Origin: Ulota crispa | Lineage: Eukaryota > Streptophyta > Bryopsida > Orthotrichales > Orthotrichaceae | Length of the DNA stretch: 64,000 bases | Assembly (NCBI GenBank): GCA_963920765.1 | Contig: OY987242.1 | Coordinates: forward strand, 41,191,849-41,255,848 | Direction of reading: 5' to 3' | Part shown: positions 48,665-61,329 of the stretch, one piece after another | Layout of the letters: each line of letters opens with the position of its first letter | How positions within the stretch are numbered: the first letter of the stretch is position 1 | Notes under the pieces: model-generated | Told to the model about the DNA's origin: nothing | What the model saw: the letters and a program-made list of their open reading frames with translations, nothing else | Database searches by the model: none | Made by a program: the position numbers and the translations under genes

Positions 48665-48826
48665 CAAATGCTTAACATTTGCTTTGCGGCCAAGAGGTTT
48701 GTAATACACCCATGTGCTCCCACTCCCAGTGTCAAAATCAAAATTAAACAATTTTGCTTCAATCCCCAATTTCATCTCAGTGTATAACGTTACCTTGAGA
48801 TGCATTTCACAAAGGAGCACAAAGTA
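48665..48826 (-). CDS. Aspartyl protease, first active-site exon (DTGS)
   Basis: Acceptor GACATCTTCAG and donor CATTTG|GTTTGT bound 162 bases in phase 0 reading YFVLLCEMHLKVTLYTEMKL then GIEAKLFNFDFDTGSGSTWV and YYKPLGRKANVKHL. YTEMKLG, the hydrophobic pair before DTGS and the following TW are the standard first catalytic loop of A1 proteases; this loop is intact. Confidence 0.75.
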
Positions 48827-48829
48827 CTG

Positions 48830-50727
48830 AAGATGTCAAAATTCAATGTAAGTTACCACCCGCACAATATTTCATTTTAGGAAACAAGACCTTTATGGAT
48901 AAAAGAGTCTAACTAGCAATTTGGATAAATAGGGTGAAGTATTGAACTTTTAGTAAGGTGATCCTTTCACCAAGGTTGGCAAATTGTGCACAAGGGCATT
49001 TGTTCAAATTTAGAGTCAATTCACATTACAAAGAAAGGTCATCAAAACTTGTTACTCTCTAGAAATACACACGCCCTCTAACGTCATCTCATGCATTTAT
49101 CATAATAAAAGTACAATAAAAATATGTTTCTACTTCTTTTATCTGCAAAGGTCTTGAGATTATAATTACAAGATTTTGTTTTTCCTAGAAGAGATGGAAT
49201 AGAGAAGGACACCAGCCAAATTAGTTGAGATTTCAACTACCTCTAAAAGGGCCAATTAGTTTATTTAATACCAAACTTCTTTGTATTAAAATAACCTTCC
49301 TTTAACAAACTTTGACTACAACCACAAGCAACATATTTGCCTTCCATTCTTGGTTGACCAGATTTTGGAAATGTGATTTCGTCAACTCTTGTTTTTTTTT
49401 AGCATTAGATGTATTTTTCAAAACTTTGACCATTATTCTTATCACGCAAACGCCTTAGAGTTGATTTTAGAAATTTAATCAACAAATGGCAATGATTTCA
49501 ATTGTTTTGAGCTCCAACACTATTTTGAGCTCTTAATCTGAAGTAAGCCATAGTTGCCTTGCATAAGTAATGTTACTTAATGAAAAAGCATATTCCACAT
49601 TAAAAGCTTCAAAAACTATATCACTTAATGACTCAACTTTTTATTTTTTAGTTCCAATTGCATACAATGACTTACACTCCATCTTCATTTCTCTCGCTTT
49701 TGTTCAAAAAAGATTTTAGTGATGTAAGTATTACCTACTACTAACTCAAAGTGTCAAACTTAATGTCAACTCTCTACTTTTGAATGAAAACTTGAACCAT
49801 GCAATACCCAAATTGATGAGTAGTACATAGGTGACAATTTTGTGGAGCTAGTGACCATTTCAAAAAATGAATACACATTTTTGATACTTTGGAAATAGGC
49901 AACTTTGCAATGAAACAAGTTAATAAAATTCCTTTCAATTTACCCTTCTTTTCTATCAATAACATCTTGATGTCATGAACATCTTTTTTCAAAATGCATG
50001 AAATGAATTTTGGATTCATCCAAGTTTCGTTTATAGTATCCCTCAACACTCACCTTCCAAAATTCACTTGATTCATTACACCTTCAAAGTTTATACAATC
50101 ACTTGTATTTTTCCTCATGAACATATGCCAACGTGCAAAATTTGTCATTGCTTCTCTTGCATGTTAGAGGGCACCATAAACGTACATGGTGGTACTTTCA
50201 ACATCATTCAAAATAGGCTTGAGCAATGTCCAAGGAGATTTTGAGTTTCTTTGAATAAAATCATACATTTTTCATTTATGACCAATTTTATTAATTCATG
50301 CTCATGATAGTGCATGTATTAGGTATATGCTCAAATTGCAACCTCTTTTCAAAAGCGTCCCCATAATTAGCTAAATAATGGATATGAAGTGGTCCTTTGA
50401 TGAGCCTATGTTATCCATTGAATGAATAGAAGAAAAAGTGTACTTTATTGCAAAAGCCAATCATGTTCCTTGTTTTTACCTCATCTCTTTACAAGTTGCA
50501 AGTGAACAACTTTTAAGAGACCTACAAGTCACAAATAGGTGCCTACTACAAAAAAATTGAAAATTCATCAATGACTCAATAGTGCTGAAAAAAATATGAA
50601 AAAACTTGTATTACATTTGACGTCCATTTTCTTCTTGTTTGAAAATTAGACAAAAAATCTTCTTGTCTCAAAAAGCCCATGAAAAGGTAAAGTAGCCCTT
50701 AAAGTGTTGCTTTTTGAAAAAATTAGT
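48830..50727. other. Intron-sized gene-poor DNA
   Basis: AT-rich, no exon recognised. The minus frame 49774-50049 lacks a recognisable domain. Confidence 0.45.
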
Positions 50728-51612
50728 TTATTGTACACTACCCAAAAGAACGTCTACATATTGTTTTTTAAGGCATTCAAAGAAGTTTGCTCAATACAAG
50801 ACACAATGGGCATTAATCCTCAAATGTTTTGTATGTGATCCTCATGCAATCATGATCAAGCATACCAATTTTCAAATACTAAAAACCAAAATCCTATTTT
50901 TGGTAAATTGTTTTGTGTCTAAATCATGGATTTACAAGAAAGTTGATTAAAAAGCATTAGCAATGAATTTTTGAGATTTGATTGCATGGCTATGTTGGAG
51001 ACATCCATACGCACATCTTTTTTTCAAGCAAACATTTCCAAAAAAATTCCAAAAAAATTCTAGAAATATTTTAATGTCAAGGTGATCATGACCAAATTTA
51101 GTAAAATACATATTTCTTCATGAAAATTAATTTTTGGCAAAAGACTCATACATTGTGATAAAGTTTGTATTTTTAAGTATGATGGTATGTTTATTTTGCC
51201 AAAAAACTAATTTTCATGAAGAAGTATGTATTTCACTAAATCTAGTCATGATCACCCTAACATTAAAATATTTTTAGAATTCTTTTGGAATTCTAAGGAA
51301 ATTCTTGCTTGAAAGAAGATGTGTGTATGGATGTCTCCAACATATCCATGCAATCAAATCTCAAGAACTCATTGCTAGCGTTTTCTAATCAACTTTCTTG
51401 TAAAACCATGATTTTGACACAAAAAATTTACCAAAAATAGGATTTTGGTTTTCAGTATTTGGGATTTGGTATGCTTGATCATGATTGCATGAGGATCACA
51501 TACAAAAAGTCTGAGGATAAAATGTCAATTATGTTTTGTATTAAGCAAACTTCTTTGAATGCCTTAAAAGGGGAGTATGTAGACTTTCTTTTGGGTATTG
51601 TATTATAATTTG
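50728..51612. repeat. Giant foldback: about 410-base arms
   Basis: The left arm (from CTACCCAAAAGAACGTCTAC, about 50737) is matched in reverse by the right arm (ending GTAGACTTTCTTTTGGGTA, about 51600). Matching continues through TCATGCAATCATGATCAAGC, AAACCAAAATCCTATTTTTGG and ACTAATTTTCATGAAG, to a loop near 51140-51195. Mismatches are scattered and few. It has no coding capacity beyond incidental frames and lies between the N-terminal and DTGS exon candidates of the protease. Confidence 0.85.
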
Positions 51613-52134
51613 ATATTTCCCAAAAGTTTAATCCAATTTTTATTGGATGACTAATATTTCAACCAATTTTTTTGACATTTCATTTGCTTGACTTTCTAAA
51701 GTGTTTTGGATCTCCCTACTCATTGGGTTTGGACAATTTCCAAAGTTTTTAGAGTTATCCAAGCACATAATAGTGAAAGTGGGTTAAGTCAGAGTCAAAT
51801 GATGCTATTTTGTGAGGGTAAAATAGTGAACCCATGAGCAGTGAGCCAAGATTTGTGAGCAAGAACCAATTTTGAACTTGAAATCAATGGAGAAACTTTA
51901 AAAATAGCAACTTTTTTAAGAGATGAACTTTTATAATGAACAATTATATAGCCCTAAGTACACTTTTTTAGATGAAATTTAATATTTTGACAAAAAAATT
52001 AGATTCATGGCTCACCTTCCAAGTCTATTTTCAGGTTTGAGTTTAAAAAGCGGATGTGATAATGTCCTACGTCTCCTACCATTTGCTCCATTGCTTTGGT
52101 GCCACGTCTCATCTTGGCTCCCATTTGGGGACTA

Positions 52135-52310
52135 AATGTAATTATGACTATACAGGGGAAACACAAGTCTTGACGACATCCTTGATGGAAGGTCACTTCT
52201 AGACATAACTCGTACAGAGTTCCATACAAAAATGAGGACAGTAGTGCTAAACCCCACAACGGCAATTACCAATCTGAATTTCTGACCTTCCAATTGTTCA
52301 AAGGGCGTGG
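52135..52310 (-). CDS. Aspartyl protease, N-terminal membrane-anchor exon candidate
   Basis: Minus-strand frame FEQLEGQKFRLVIAVVGFST then TVLIFVWNSVRV holds one hydrophobic segment of about 19 residues, fitting a signal anchor. It is followed by SRLVFPLYSHNYI, which resembles the (V)VFPL.G..Y..G stretch just before the first catalytic domain in plant A1 proteases. TAG follows at 52132-52134, and no ATG is in frame (TTG at the expected start). Assignment rests on position and this short motif. Confidence 0.45.
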
Positions 52311-52559
52311 AACTTTGCAAAGAAACATGTCATTTGCAAAAATAAATGAAAAAAAAGAAATAAATAAAAAGTAGAAACAGTTTTAAATGAAAAAATTTGA
52401 TGGACACTTTTGAAGTTTGCTATAGGGGTAGTCACACCTTTTCTAAGAATAAAACTTCAATGAACAATAGGGGTAGTCACGGTTTCTCAAAGAAGGAAAA
52501 GAGAATGGACATTGAGAATCAGCTAATGAAAGTAGGAGCCAATAAGAGCTTGTTTTTAG

Positions 52560-53110
52560 TGAAGATGCTGTGACACCCCATTTGTTTGTGATGGAGAATG
52601 GAGATTGGAGAATGGAGATTGGAGAATGGTTTACTTTGAGAAAGGTAGCATAGCTTGCAATTGGAGGAGTATAAAGAGCTAAGGTGAAAAGCAATTTAAG
52701 GGTGGAGAAAGCAAACAAACCATTATAAGAAGTTCATATGCTAACTCATTCTTCACTCCATTTTCCATCTCCTGAGGAGAAGAATGGGCCCATGAGAAGT
52801 TTAGCATGCTAAGCATAAATGAAGCTCCGGCAACCACCAGCGTCGCAATATGCTTGCATTTTTATTCTCCGCAAGCAGAGAAGAAAGTGCCGTGACTACC
52901 CGTAATGAGACATGGTGGAGTGAAAATAGGAGCAAATGGGAGCACTTCTCCATGAAAGAAGGTGGACACCCCTTTTGTGGTTAGTGAAGAGTGGAGAATA
53001 GAGAATGGAGAATGGAGAATGATTAAAGTAAGAAAAGCTAAAGTGTAGGTACAAAGAGTAACTTCCAAGAATAAAAAAGCTATTGCTAAAAATGAAAAAG
53101 TAAGGGTAAA
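52560..53110. repeat. Duplicated GGAGAATGGAGATT block
   Basis: GACACCCCATTTGTTTGTGA plus GGAGAATGGAGATT repeats at about 52571-52632 are echoed by GACACCCCTTTTGTGGTTAG plus GAGAATGGAGAATGGAGAAT at about 52963-53020. A GGGGTAGTCAC phrase near 52425 and 52465 reappears inverted (GTGACTACCCG) at 52893. Local duplication; frames here are repeat-derived. Confidence 0.6.
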
Positions 53111-53310
53111 CAAAAACTAAGTAGGATGAAAACAAGACAAAAATGGATAAAAAATTAATGTATGAAGAATTTCCCACCCCATTCTTCACCTCTAGAGGTG
53201 AAGAGAAAAACTTCTCAATCTTCAAAGAACTAGCCCAAGCGGGCTGCTTTGACCCCATTCTCCAAAGATCAAGACTGGGGCAAAGAAAGTGTGACTATTC
53301 CCTACTGTTC

Positions 53311-53556
53311 GTATAGATGCCTATGGAAATTCAAAAATTGTACAAATATCCTTGGATCATAATTTTCAAGTATTTAATTTGTTGTGCACACCACTTCTTT
53401 CATGATCAATGTTGAAGGAGGGAGTGTAATAGAATAAGATAGAAGCAACGTACATGTAAAGAGAGAAGGAAGTGACTGTCCACAACATAACACACGCTTG
53501 AAAATTATGGTCCAAGGATATTTGTGCAATTTCTAGAAAACCAAGGGCATCTATAC
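53311..53556. mobile_element. 246-bp foldback MITE
   Basis: GTATAGATGCC (53311) pairs with GGCATCTATAC (to 53556); inner arms pair through ACAAATATCCTTGG, ATAATTTTCAAG and TTGTTGTG with their complements. No target duplication was established. Confidence 0.75.
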
Positions 53557-56500
53557 AAATATTACAAACTTGAGGGATATCCATCAAATTTTTCCTTTTT
53601 AATAAAGGGTCTAAACTTTGAACCAAGCTTGTCAAAAGTACTCTATCAATTTGCCTAAATTATTTTAAAGGATTTCAAGAAATTTTCAAAATCGGTGAAT
53701 TTGATGTTTTCAAAAAAATATTTGTTATTTGTCTTGTGATGAAGCTTTTGTAGCTTCTAAAGTTCTTTGATGGTTTTAGAATTTTACACCATATGGAGAA
53801 GGCAAATTTGGCACTTGAATGTTAAAATTGTTTACTTCTTGGATTTCCATGATTGAACACCTACAATTTGATATTTTTTGATCCTTGGAATTATCTGTAT
53901 GAAAATTTATCAAGTGCTAATCTTGGAAAAAGGTGTATTTTAGTGGTCTTTGTATTAAAGATTGAGAATTTTGAATGTTTTTTGGAAATTGTGAAGCCAA
54001 GTTTCTCAAACGTACTTATGTTTTTAATAAAAGTGCGTTTGGCATAGGATAAGCAACATCACAGATGGTAGAAAATTCTCTTCATTTTCCAAAGGGAGGT
54101 ATATAGAGAGTTTTCTATAATTTATAGAGAAGCTTGTGTGCAATGGCTTTTGTAGCTGAAGAGCAAATTGTATGACATTGGCAGTGGATAATATGTTTTT
54201 TAGAAAAACCATCTTTGAGATGTTCCCTAAAATAATCTATGTTTAGTAATAACCATATCATCATCATTTGTATGAGTTGAAGCACCTCAACATAAAGTGC
54301 AAACTCCCATATTGACCTTGGAATTGGAAACCCTAAAAACAACTTATAAACGTGTTTGTCTTTTTGCAAACTTGTTTGTTCTTTTCGAATTTTATGACCC
54401 TAAGTGAGCATGGAAGTTTACATTACATCATGAAATTTGAGGAACATTTTCAATATGTTTTTTTCAAACTCTTTTTTGAGAAAAAGTGCAAAATATTACC
54501 GGAATTGGATCATTGTGTTGCCTCCAAGGCACTTGCAAATTGTAACCACGACCTCCTCGCCTCATTACTTACACAGCATGTACACTAATAATTGTGCAAT
54601 TGCTATATGAACATCTTATTTTGCTAAAATTGGTTTCACCATCTCTTCACACCTACAATGGAATTAGGCTTAGGGTATGTTTGTAACATCAACATAGCAA
54701 ACCAAGTACACCAAAATAATTGTTAGGTTTTGTGTAAACAATGAAAGTTTCATCACAAATTACTCTATATCCTTTCCCACATGTGTTTTGAATTAATGTA
54801 TTCTTCTTCAAAAATAAAACCCATTGTACCATTATTTAGAGCATATTTGCTATGAAAGATTCTTGACATCAATGCAAATGGTTCTCTACATTGGTTGTTT
54901 GTTCCATATTAATAAACAATTTTTTTGACATGAACTTCAAAGGCACTGTACTAGCATTGCATCTTTGGCTTGCTTTTATAAGTATGGTCTTATTCAAACT
55001 TCCTCACGTGTGGCTTTTCATCAAGAACCAATAGAATGAACCAAATGTAATAAGGACTCTATGTGGTCGTGTGCTATTGTGGAGGACTCTATGTGGTTGT
55101 GTGCTATTGTGGAGGGCTCATGAAGGTCTACTTGTACAAGAGTCCTTGTCTCCGCAAGTTGAATAATAAAGCAGTGGCTTTTGTCTTAAGATTGGCCTTG
55201 GAATTTTGCAAAACAATAATTTAAAATATAAACAAGTTTTCTTAGGCTAAAGAGAGCTATATTTTTTTAAGTTTTTGTCATGATTTTTGATAGCTCTAAT
55301 AAAATGGACAAAAGTTTTTTGAGTTTAGCAAAATTTTTGAACACTACCACAGAGAGACAAGTTGATTTGAGATAGTAAATTGACTAATAGGGAAATTAGT
55401 AAATAACACAAATTTTGTGTGATTAAATTGTTTAATCAAGAAGTGCTCTGAGTGGCTCCTACTTTCACTTAGCCATTTCTCAATCTTCATGGAAATCTGA
55501 ATCTTAAATCAATCATAACTACTCCTTGTATGTATTGAGCTGCTAAAATCTCCCCAAATTATGCTCTGAGGTGTAGTTTTTCGTCAAAATAAGGGTTGAC
55601 ATTATTCTAAGAGCCAAGTTTAGGTGTACTTTTCATCAAAGGAAGGTTTTTAGAGAAACAATCCACCTTAGTTGACATTTCCAATAGACCTTCAAATGAC
55701 GCATGGACAAACAATTATTTGATACCTTGAATTAGTGTGATATCAACATCCTAACTAGTTTACATCAGCATAATTTATCTGCAACCTTCGAGAAATGCAT
55801 GCATACATGTGATCACACGTACTAGTCTTTTGAAAAGACCGCCTTTCTATAGTTGCTTAATCCCTAAGCGCTCCACAACCTGGATTATAAAGCTCAGAAT
55901 TTTATTTCAATTGCTAACTTGCTGTGAGCCCAGATGGTTATGTCATGTCTTGTTAATTGTACTGATGGTACAGGCCGTGCTTCCTTGAGTGAAAGCAATG
56001 GATCCCATGATTTTCAAGGTCCTTGCTACCCTTGGAAGGCTCGCTTGATTTGGAAAAAGTGGCTTTGCGAGTGATTTCTTTGAAACCCAGAGACTAGGAC
56101 CACCTTTTGCAGCTGGTGCCATAACGTTGGTCATTGTCTACTTGGCGCAAACGTCGTAGGGCTCATGTGCTGCTTGAGCTCTTTGTTTCTTTATTCTTAG
56201 TAGAGAAGATTGTTTGTGAGGGATCCAAGGTTGAAGGATGGATCGCCCTCTTGTCATAGCACAAGAAAGCATTTATCTTCCAATTAGTGTATAGATTTGA
56301 CAAAAACACCAATTGGATGACTCGTGTATTGTTTCACAGAGATTTAGTTTGTAGCTTCTAAAGAATTTAACCGGAACCGGAAACTAGTTAGTATATCAAA
56401 CACACAAACAACCACAATTACCAACACACCAAAATGAGAACCGGAAGTTTTCTTCTTGTCATTCTATTGAACTTCCTATCCTATCGTTCCGGTTATTACA

Positions 56501-57850
56501 CTATTACTACTATTTGCCAATCTGGGAGAAATATCCTAATCTTTATACTAATTCCGAATTCGGTGGCAACCCAAAGTAACTAGAACATAATTTTAGTCTC
56601 CATATCAGAGGGGTCTGCTATTGAAATTGAGGAAGGATGCATTAAATTCTATCCTTCTGGAGATTTGAGTGACTGAAGTACCACTTATAAGAAAACAACA
56701 AAACAAACAAAGACAAAAGATATGCAACTTCTCCTCATAGCAAATCCAAAAACTAATCCAGATCTACAGGTCATGCAGGAAACCCCTATTGCCCCAACTT
56801 ACTACAACAACAAACCTATTTGGAACAAGTTCCTTCGGCTGAATTGGTAATCGGATAACAAAAGGACTTATATTCACTTGTTCACCACCACTTCCAATTG
56901 TAGAGGAACCTCATTAGCCGTCAACAAACATTCATTGGGATTGCTACCCGGATTGAATCCAGTTTAAGATTGGCTATTCTTCACAAAAATCTCCCAATGA
57001 TGAATCCAAAATAAAAACTACCTCTCAATACATACAGTTTTCCAACCAACTCAATAACGCTCCAGAAATCGGATCAGACAAAATCCGGGGGTCGTTCCTC
57101 TTTTTGAGCACAAACACACTTAGCTACCCGCACTAAACAATGGTTCTAGCATTTATCGGCATACCACCTTCACACATAAAGAACAAACTTCAGAGATCAG
57201 AAGTGGAAATCTAGAGCGCGCTTGCATTATAGAACTTAGAAACGTAAAAATTTTCAAGGTATCAATCTTGATTTTTGCTCCTAGTAGCTGATCTTTCAAA
57301 AACTCAAAAAGTACCTGAAAGGATAAGCTATCAACAAAAGAATGACACATGTCATTCATTTATCTAGAAAAATGTGGATCAAACTACCTATCGCAAAGCT
57401 CCACAAAAAAGAGATTTCAGATCCGATTTTATTGGATTCGGACATCCAAGTTTACAATAACCGGAAAGTAACTAACTTTTAATTTTCCAAATATTCAAAT
57501 TATTTATCCTAAGTTATTTACTCTACCTATTACCACTACTATGCGATTAACCTATCTATTTAGTTTAGAAGCTGCTTGCGCTTTCCGAACCTTCAATGTC
57601 CTTCATATCTTCTTCTTCTTGGCGGAAGTCTGCTACGCCTTTTTGGTTGATAGTTTTTGTATCCCTCCAAGTGCTAGATTATAAGCATCCAAATCCGAGT
57701 ATTCCAATGAGTCCCAAGAGGTTTTGGATCTGCTATCAATATTGGACCTGGATGGAAAGAAATCCTCTCAATGCTAAACAGTTTAATCTGACAGCAATTA
57801 AATATCTTGCTTAGACAAGTCGTCTTGATGTTTTATTGTAGCAGTCATAT
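53557..57850. other. Gene-poor DNA, no gene assigned
   Basis: A 30-base unit (AGGACTCTATGTGGTCGTGT...) is duplicated at 55053-55112. Frames at 54115-54588 and 55943-56134 show no domain. From about 56340 to 57600 the sequence is richer in CCGGA-type phrases; given its place at the 3' side of the Ty3 element it may include an LTR, but no TG...CA borders or paired copy were found. Confidence 0.4.
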
Positions 57851-58169
57851 TTGATTGCTTATTCAAAACTTAGGTTGTTTTTTTCTTCTCACATTGGCAG
57901 AATCTTTATAATTCACTTCAACTTCTTCTAAATGAGCCTCCATTGTTGTATGCAAATTCTTTTAACCGCGTTGCCAAACATTTTGCTGCAAGGCTTTCTC
58001 CTCTCCAAGCTAGAAGCATATCAATTCTTGGATGATGTTCATAATTGATATAAAATAGAATCTCTTAAGTCAATGCATGTTTGTTGTTGTTATATACAAA
58101 CTCTGAAAATAATAAAAAAGATATTCAATTATCTTGTTGATAGTTTATGATATGCGGCAAATATTGCTC

Positions 58170-58520
58170 TAAGATTTGATTTATTTATTTTGTTTTTCTT
58201 TTAATTTAAGGATGAAATGCCAAAGGAAACTTGATTTTTACTTACAAAATTTCAAACAACAATTAACAAAATTTGGAAATGAATTACAGTTTTTATTCAA
58301 TATAATATTTTTAGGTAAACCATAATATCTATAGATATTATTTGCAAAGAAGTTAGCCATTTTTTCTTCTATGATTATCTTCTTATATGGACAAAATGTA
58401 TTATTTTTGAAAACTGGTTGACCATCACGCAAAAAGAGTCACATTTAGTTGAAATTAGTAAGTTCGTGATGAATTTCATAAAAAGAACTATTTGTGGTTG
58501 CTTTGAAATTGGTAATGGTT
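58170..58520 (-). pseudogene. Ty3 integrase core, broken
   Basis: In one frame: MKFITNLLISTKCDSFCVMV then NQFSKIIHF; after a frameshift: YKKIIIEEKMANFFANNIYR then YYGLPKNIILNKNCNSF. This matches the integrase catalytic core (usually MDFI..LP.S.G.D.I.VVVDR.SK.AHF, then HGLP..I.SDRG..F). The first catalytic Asp is Lys and the second (SDRG) is LNKN, so it cannot integrate DNA. Confidence 0.85.
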
Positions 58521-59744
58521 GTAGCAATCCATACAGTCAATGTCAAAGGTTTTTGGATGTAAATATATATTGCAAATCAATACAAACCTCTTAGATGGTC
58601 TTTAACATTTGAGGCCACCAAAAATCTCAAAAAATTAATTCCCAGTATCTTGTTGAAATCAAAATGTCTAATGATTAGAAATTTGTGCTGTGTTTATATG
58701 ATTTAAAAGCATAGTGGTTCATTGTGAATGTATAAGCATTTTTTAAAGTAGAGAAGCTAATTTGAACTTTCTAAGATCTTTTGTGGCATTGCCAATGTAG
58801 TGCTTGATGTAAAACACCAAAAAAATTGTAACTGAGGCTATTTGGATTTTTTTAAAAATTCAAAAATCTCTTAAAAATGAAACTTGAGTTGTTCGTAAAT
58901 GGAGGCATTCTAACTTCAAAAATGTTGACTATTATTGGTTATATGTTGTTTTTTTTTTTTTAAGTATAAAGTTGGATCTTTTAGATAAGGCATTAGACAA
59001 TTTTTGTGGCTTTCCAAGTCAATGTATGATGTCAAAATCAAATTTAAATAAGGACATATTTCAATGGGCTTGACAATAATTCAAGACACAAGTAGACAAG
59101 AAAGATTTAAAGTTTTTGTAATCAATGTATACTGTCATCTAATGTGTAGCGTTTTTGAGTAAATGACACCATTCTTAGAAATAATCTACAATAGCGAGTA
59201 ATTTTTTATTTTGAATTTTGTAATTAATCTCTTTAGTACATAATTTTTTCAAATAAAAAGCAACTAAATAAAGTTTTCTATTTTTTCTTTGTCGCAATTA
59301 TATTGCATTCAAAGTAAAATCTGAAGCATACATTTCCAAAAAAAAAAGCTTGGAAAAATCTATGTGTACCAATATTAAAGTTACAGTAAAGGTTTTTTTT
59401 AATATTTGAAAAGCCTTGTCTACTTTTTTGTTTCAGTCTCACTTATTTTTGTCTATAAGTCCTGTAGGTGAAGTGATAATTTGAAAGTAGTTTTTAATGA
59501 AAATTTGATAAAAGTTTGCAAATACAAAAAACATTAGACAATTCATATTATCTTTGGTATTCTCTAATCTACTACAATTTGAATTTTCTTTAAATCCATT
59601 AATATACCGTCACTTAGAACAATATATTTAAAAAATTTAATTTGAGTAATGTGGAAAACACATTTTCAAGCTTTTTATACAACTTAGCTTTGTAAAACTT
59701 TTCAAGTCCGAGCTTCATGTGTTTTTTTGTGTTGTTTTACATCC

Positions 59745-60203
59745 TACGAATATATCAAAATTTTGTCTAGGTAACTAATAACAAAATTGTCTAGGAATTT
59801 TTGGAATATATCATTCATCAAATATTAAAAGATAGCCAGTGTATTTGTAAGTTCAAAAAGCATAATGGTATATTTGAAATGATCATATCTTATTTAAAAA
59901 GCCTTCTTCTTTTTAATATTGTTTTTGTATTTGTATTAGATTATATGATTATCTTATATCAATCTTAATATAAAGCTGTGCTTGTCTAATTTGATCAAGA
60001 AGTTTGCTGATTAGAAATAATAGATAACATTTTTTGATCAGTACTTTGTTAAGGCTGCAATAATCCACATACAATTGCAAAAATACATCTTATTTCTTCA
60101 TAAATAATATAAACATGCCTGCTAGAGACTTATAATGTTTAATGAAGTGTTTTGCCAAATTCTTGTCAATGTATTCTTTTAATGCAGCAAGCTCATTTTG
60201 CAT
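59745..60203 (-). pseudogene. Ty3 reverse transcriptase, broken
   Basis: Reads NELAALKEYIDKNLAKHFIK, then LQLYVDYCSLNKVLIKKCYL, ISKLLDQIRQAQLYIKIDIR, and near 59755-59790 SYLDKILIYS. This follows the usual order (LKEYI...KGFI, VDYR.LNK.T.KN.YPLP, KIDLR, YLDDIL). The YLDD active site is YLDK, and at least five stops and frame changes occur between. Confidence 0.88.
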
Positions 60204-60524
60204 TATATTGTAAATAAATCCAAAAGATTGTTCAGTATCTTATTCAAGATTGCTTATATAATCATCCGATTGTTGCTTGAATAATGCGTTTGTAGTTTTT
60301 TTCTTAAAAACACTTTGATGTTTTTTTGTATTTTTCTAGAAACGTTATTTTCTTGGTAATTAGTTTAAACATTAGAATTGCAAAGGTCACAAATACATCA
60401 TTTTCTTTAACAGCTTATATAAATGCTTGAGCTTTAATAAATAAAAATTTTGAATATTTTAAGTAAAAATGGTTTTCATGTGTGATTATTGATTTTTTTA
60501 TCAAAGATTTTTCAAGAAAAAACG

Positions 60525-60610
60525 TAATACTATCATTTGTCTAATTAATTTGAAAATTGTATTTTTCAAGCCAAGAAAGTCTTAAAATCACAAGACTCAA
60601 CAGAGAACGG
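60525..60610 (-). pseudogene. Ty3 aspartic protease end / linker
   Basis: Minus-strand LVILRLSWLEKYNFQIN, a stop, and TNDSITF match the (I)LGMPWL..HNP.IDW..G.ITF stretch that follows the retroviral-type protease in Ty3 elements. Gly and Pro of the motif are changed. Confidence 0.75.
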
Positions 60611-61329
60611 AAAACATTGTAAACTGTTTCACTATCATGGTTTTCAATAGCCGTTTGCAAAAGAACTATTTCATAAGTAACAACGCCAAAAGACAATGAT
60701 TGTCCATCAATAATTTCAACGTAAATGGCCTATGATTTTTGGGCTAGGGAAATTTTATGAAGTTTTATGAATGATTTATTTAATAAAATATGCTGAGGTT
60801 TCTAAATTTATTAACTCACAAGTTTTAATATTTTTTGGATCTAAACATATTAATAATATAAAACAAAGAATAAAATTTGCAAAGAATACAAAATCTAAAG
60901 ATGCTAACAGCATTATAGAATTCAGTTGCAGGATGTTTATTGTGGTTGGACTTTGTCGTATTTTTGTTGATTATTGGTAATTTGAAGCTATAATGTCCAT
61001 TGTTGTTTTTTTAAAGCAAATGCTAATTTTGTGTTTTTTTTTCTACAAAAAATACACAATTCATTTTTGCACCGATATTTTTTATTTTATTTTATAAGAG
61101 GTTTAAATCAAATTGCATCAATTCAATGTATTCAGCTTCAAACGGCTTGGCCCTGCTTGTAGTTGAAAAACTAGCCGAATAACTAATATATGGTCGTAGC
61201 ATTGTCCATGTTTGCTTATCTTATTATTATTCAAATAACTAATTGTCGCATCTAACAACTTGACTAATCGTTTTGTTTGTTGTAGTAGGATTTGGAAGTG
61301 AAAGTAATAAATCCTTTACCTTGTTTATA

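Larger units (their letters stand above)
38994..52310 (-). pseudogene. Pepsin-type (A1) aspartyl protease gene, large introns, probably decayed
   Basis: Nine exon candidates on the minus strand follow the order of plant nepenthesin-like aspartyl proteases, secreted or membrane-anchored enzymes that cleave proteins with two Asp residues. In order: membrane-anchor N-terminus (52135-52310), first active site DTGS (48665-48826), Cys-rich flap (46111-46353), a linker exon (43999-44158), the GLG exon (42154-42423), second active site (41354-41504), a linker (40616-40711), and two C-terminal pieces (about 39304-39370 and 38994-39103). Most splice phases agree. Against function: no ATG and an in-frame stop in the first exon, one base too few at the 43999/42423 junction, and DTRA in place of DTG(T/S). 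Introns of 0.6-3.3 kb hold several transposons. It could be an expressed non-catalytic homologue, but decay is more likely. Confidence 0.7.
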
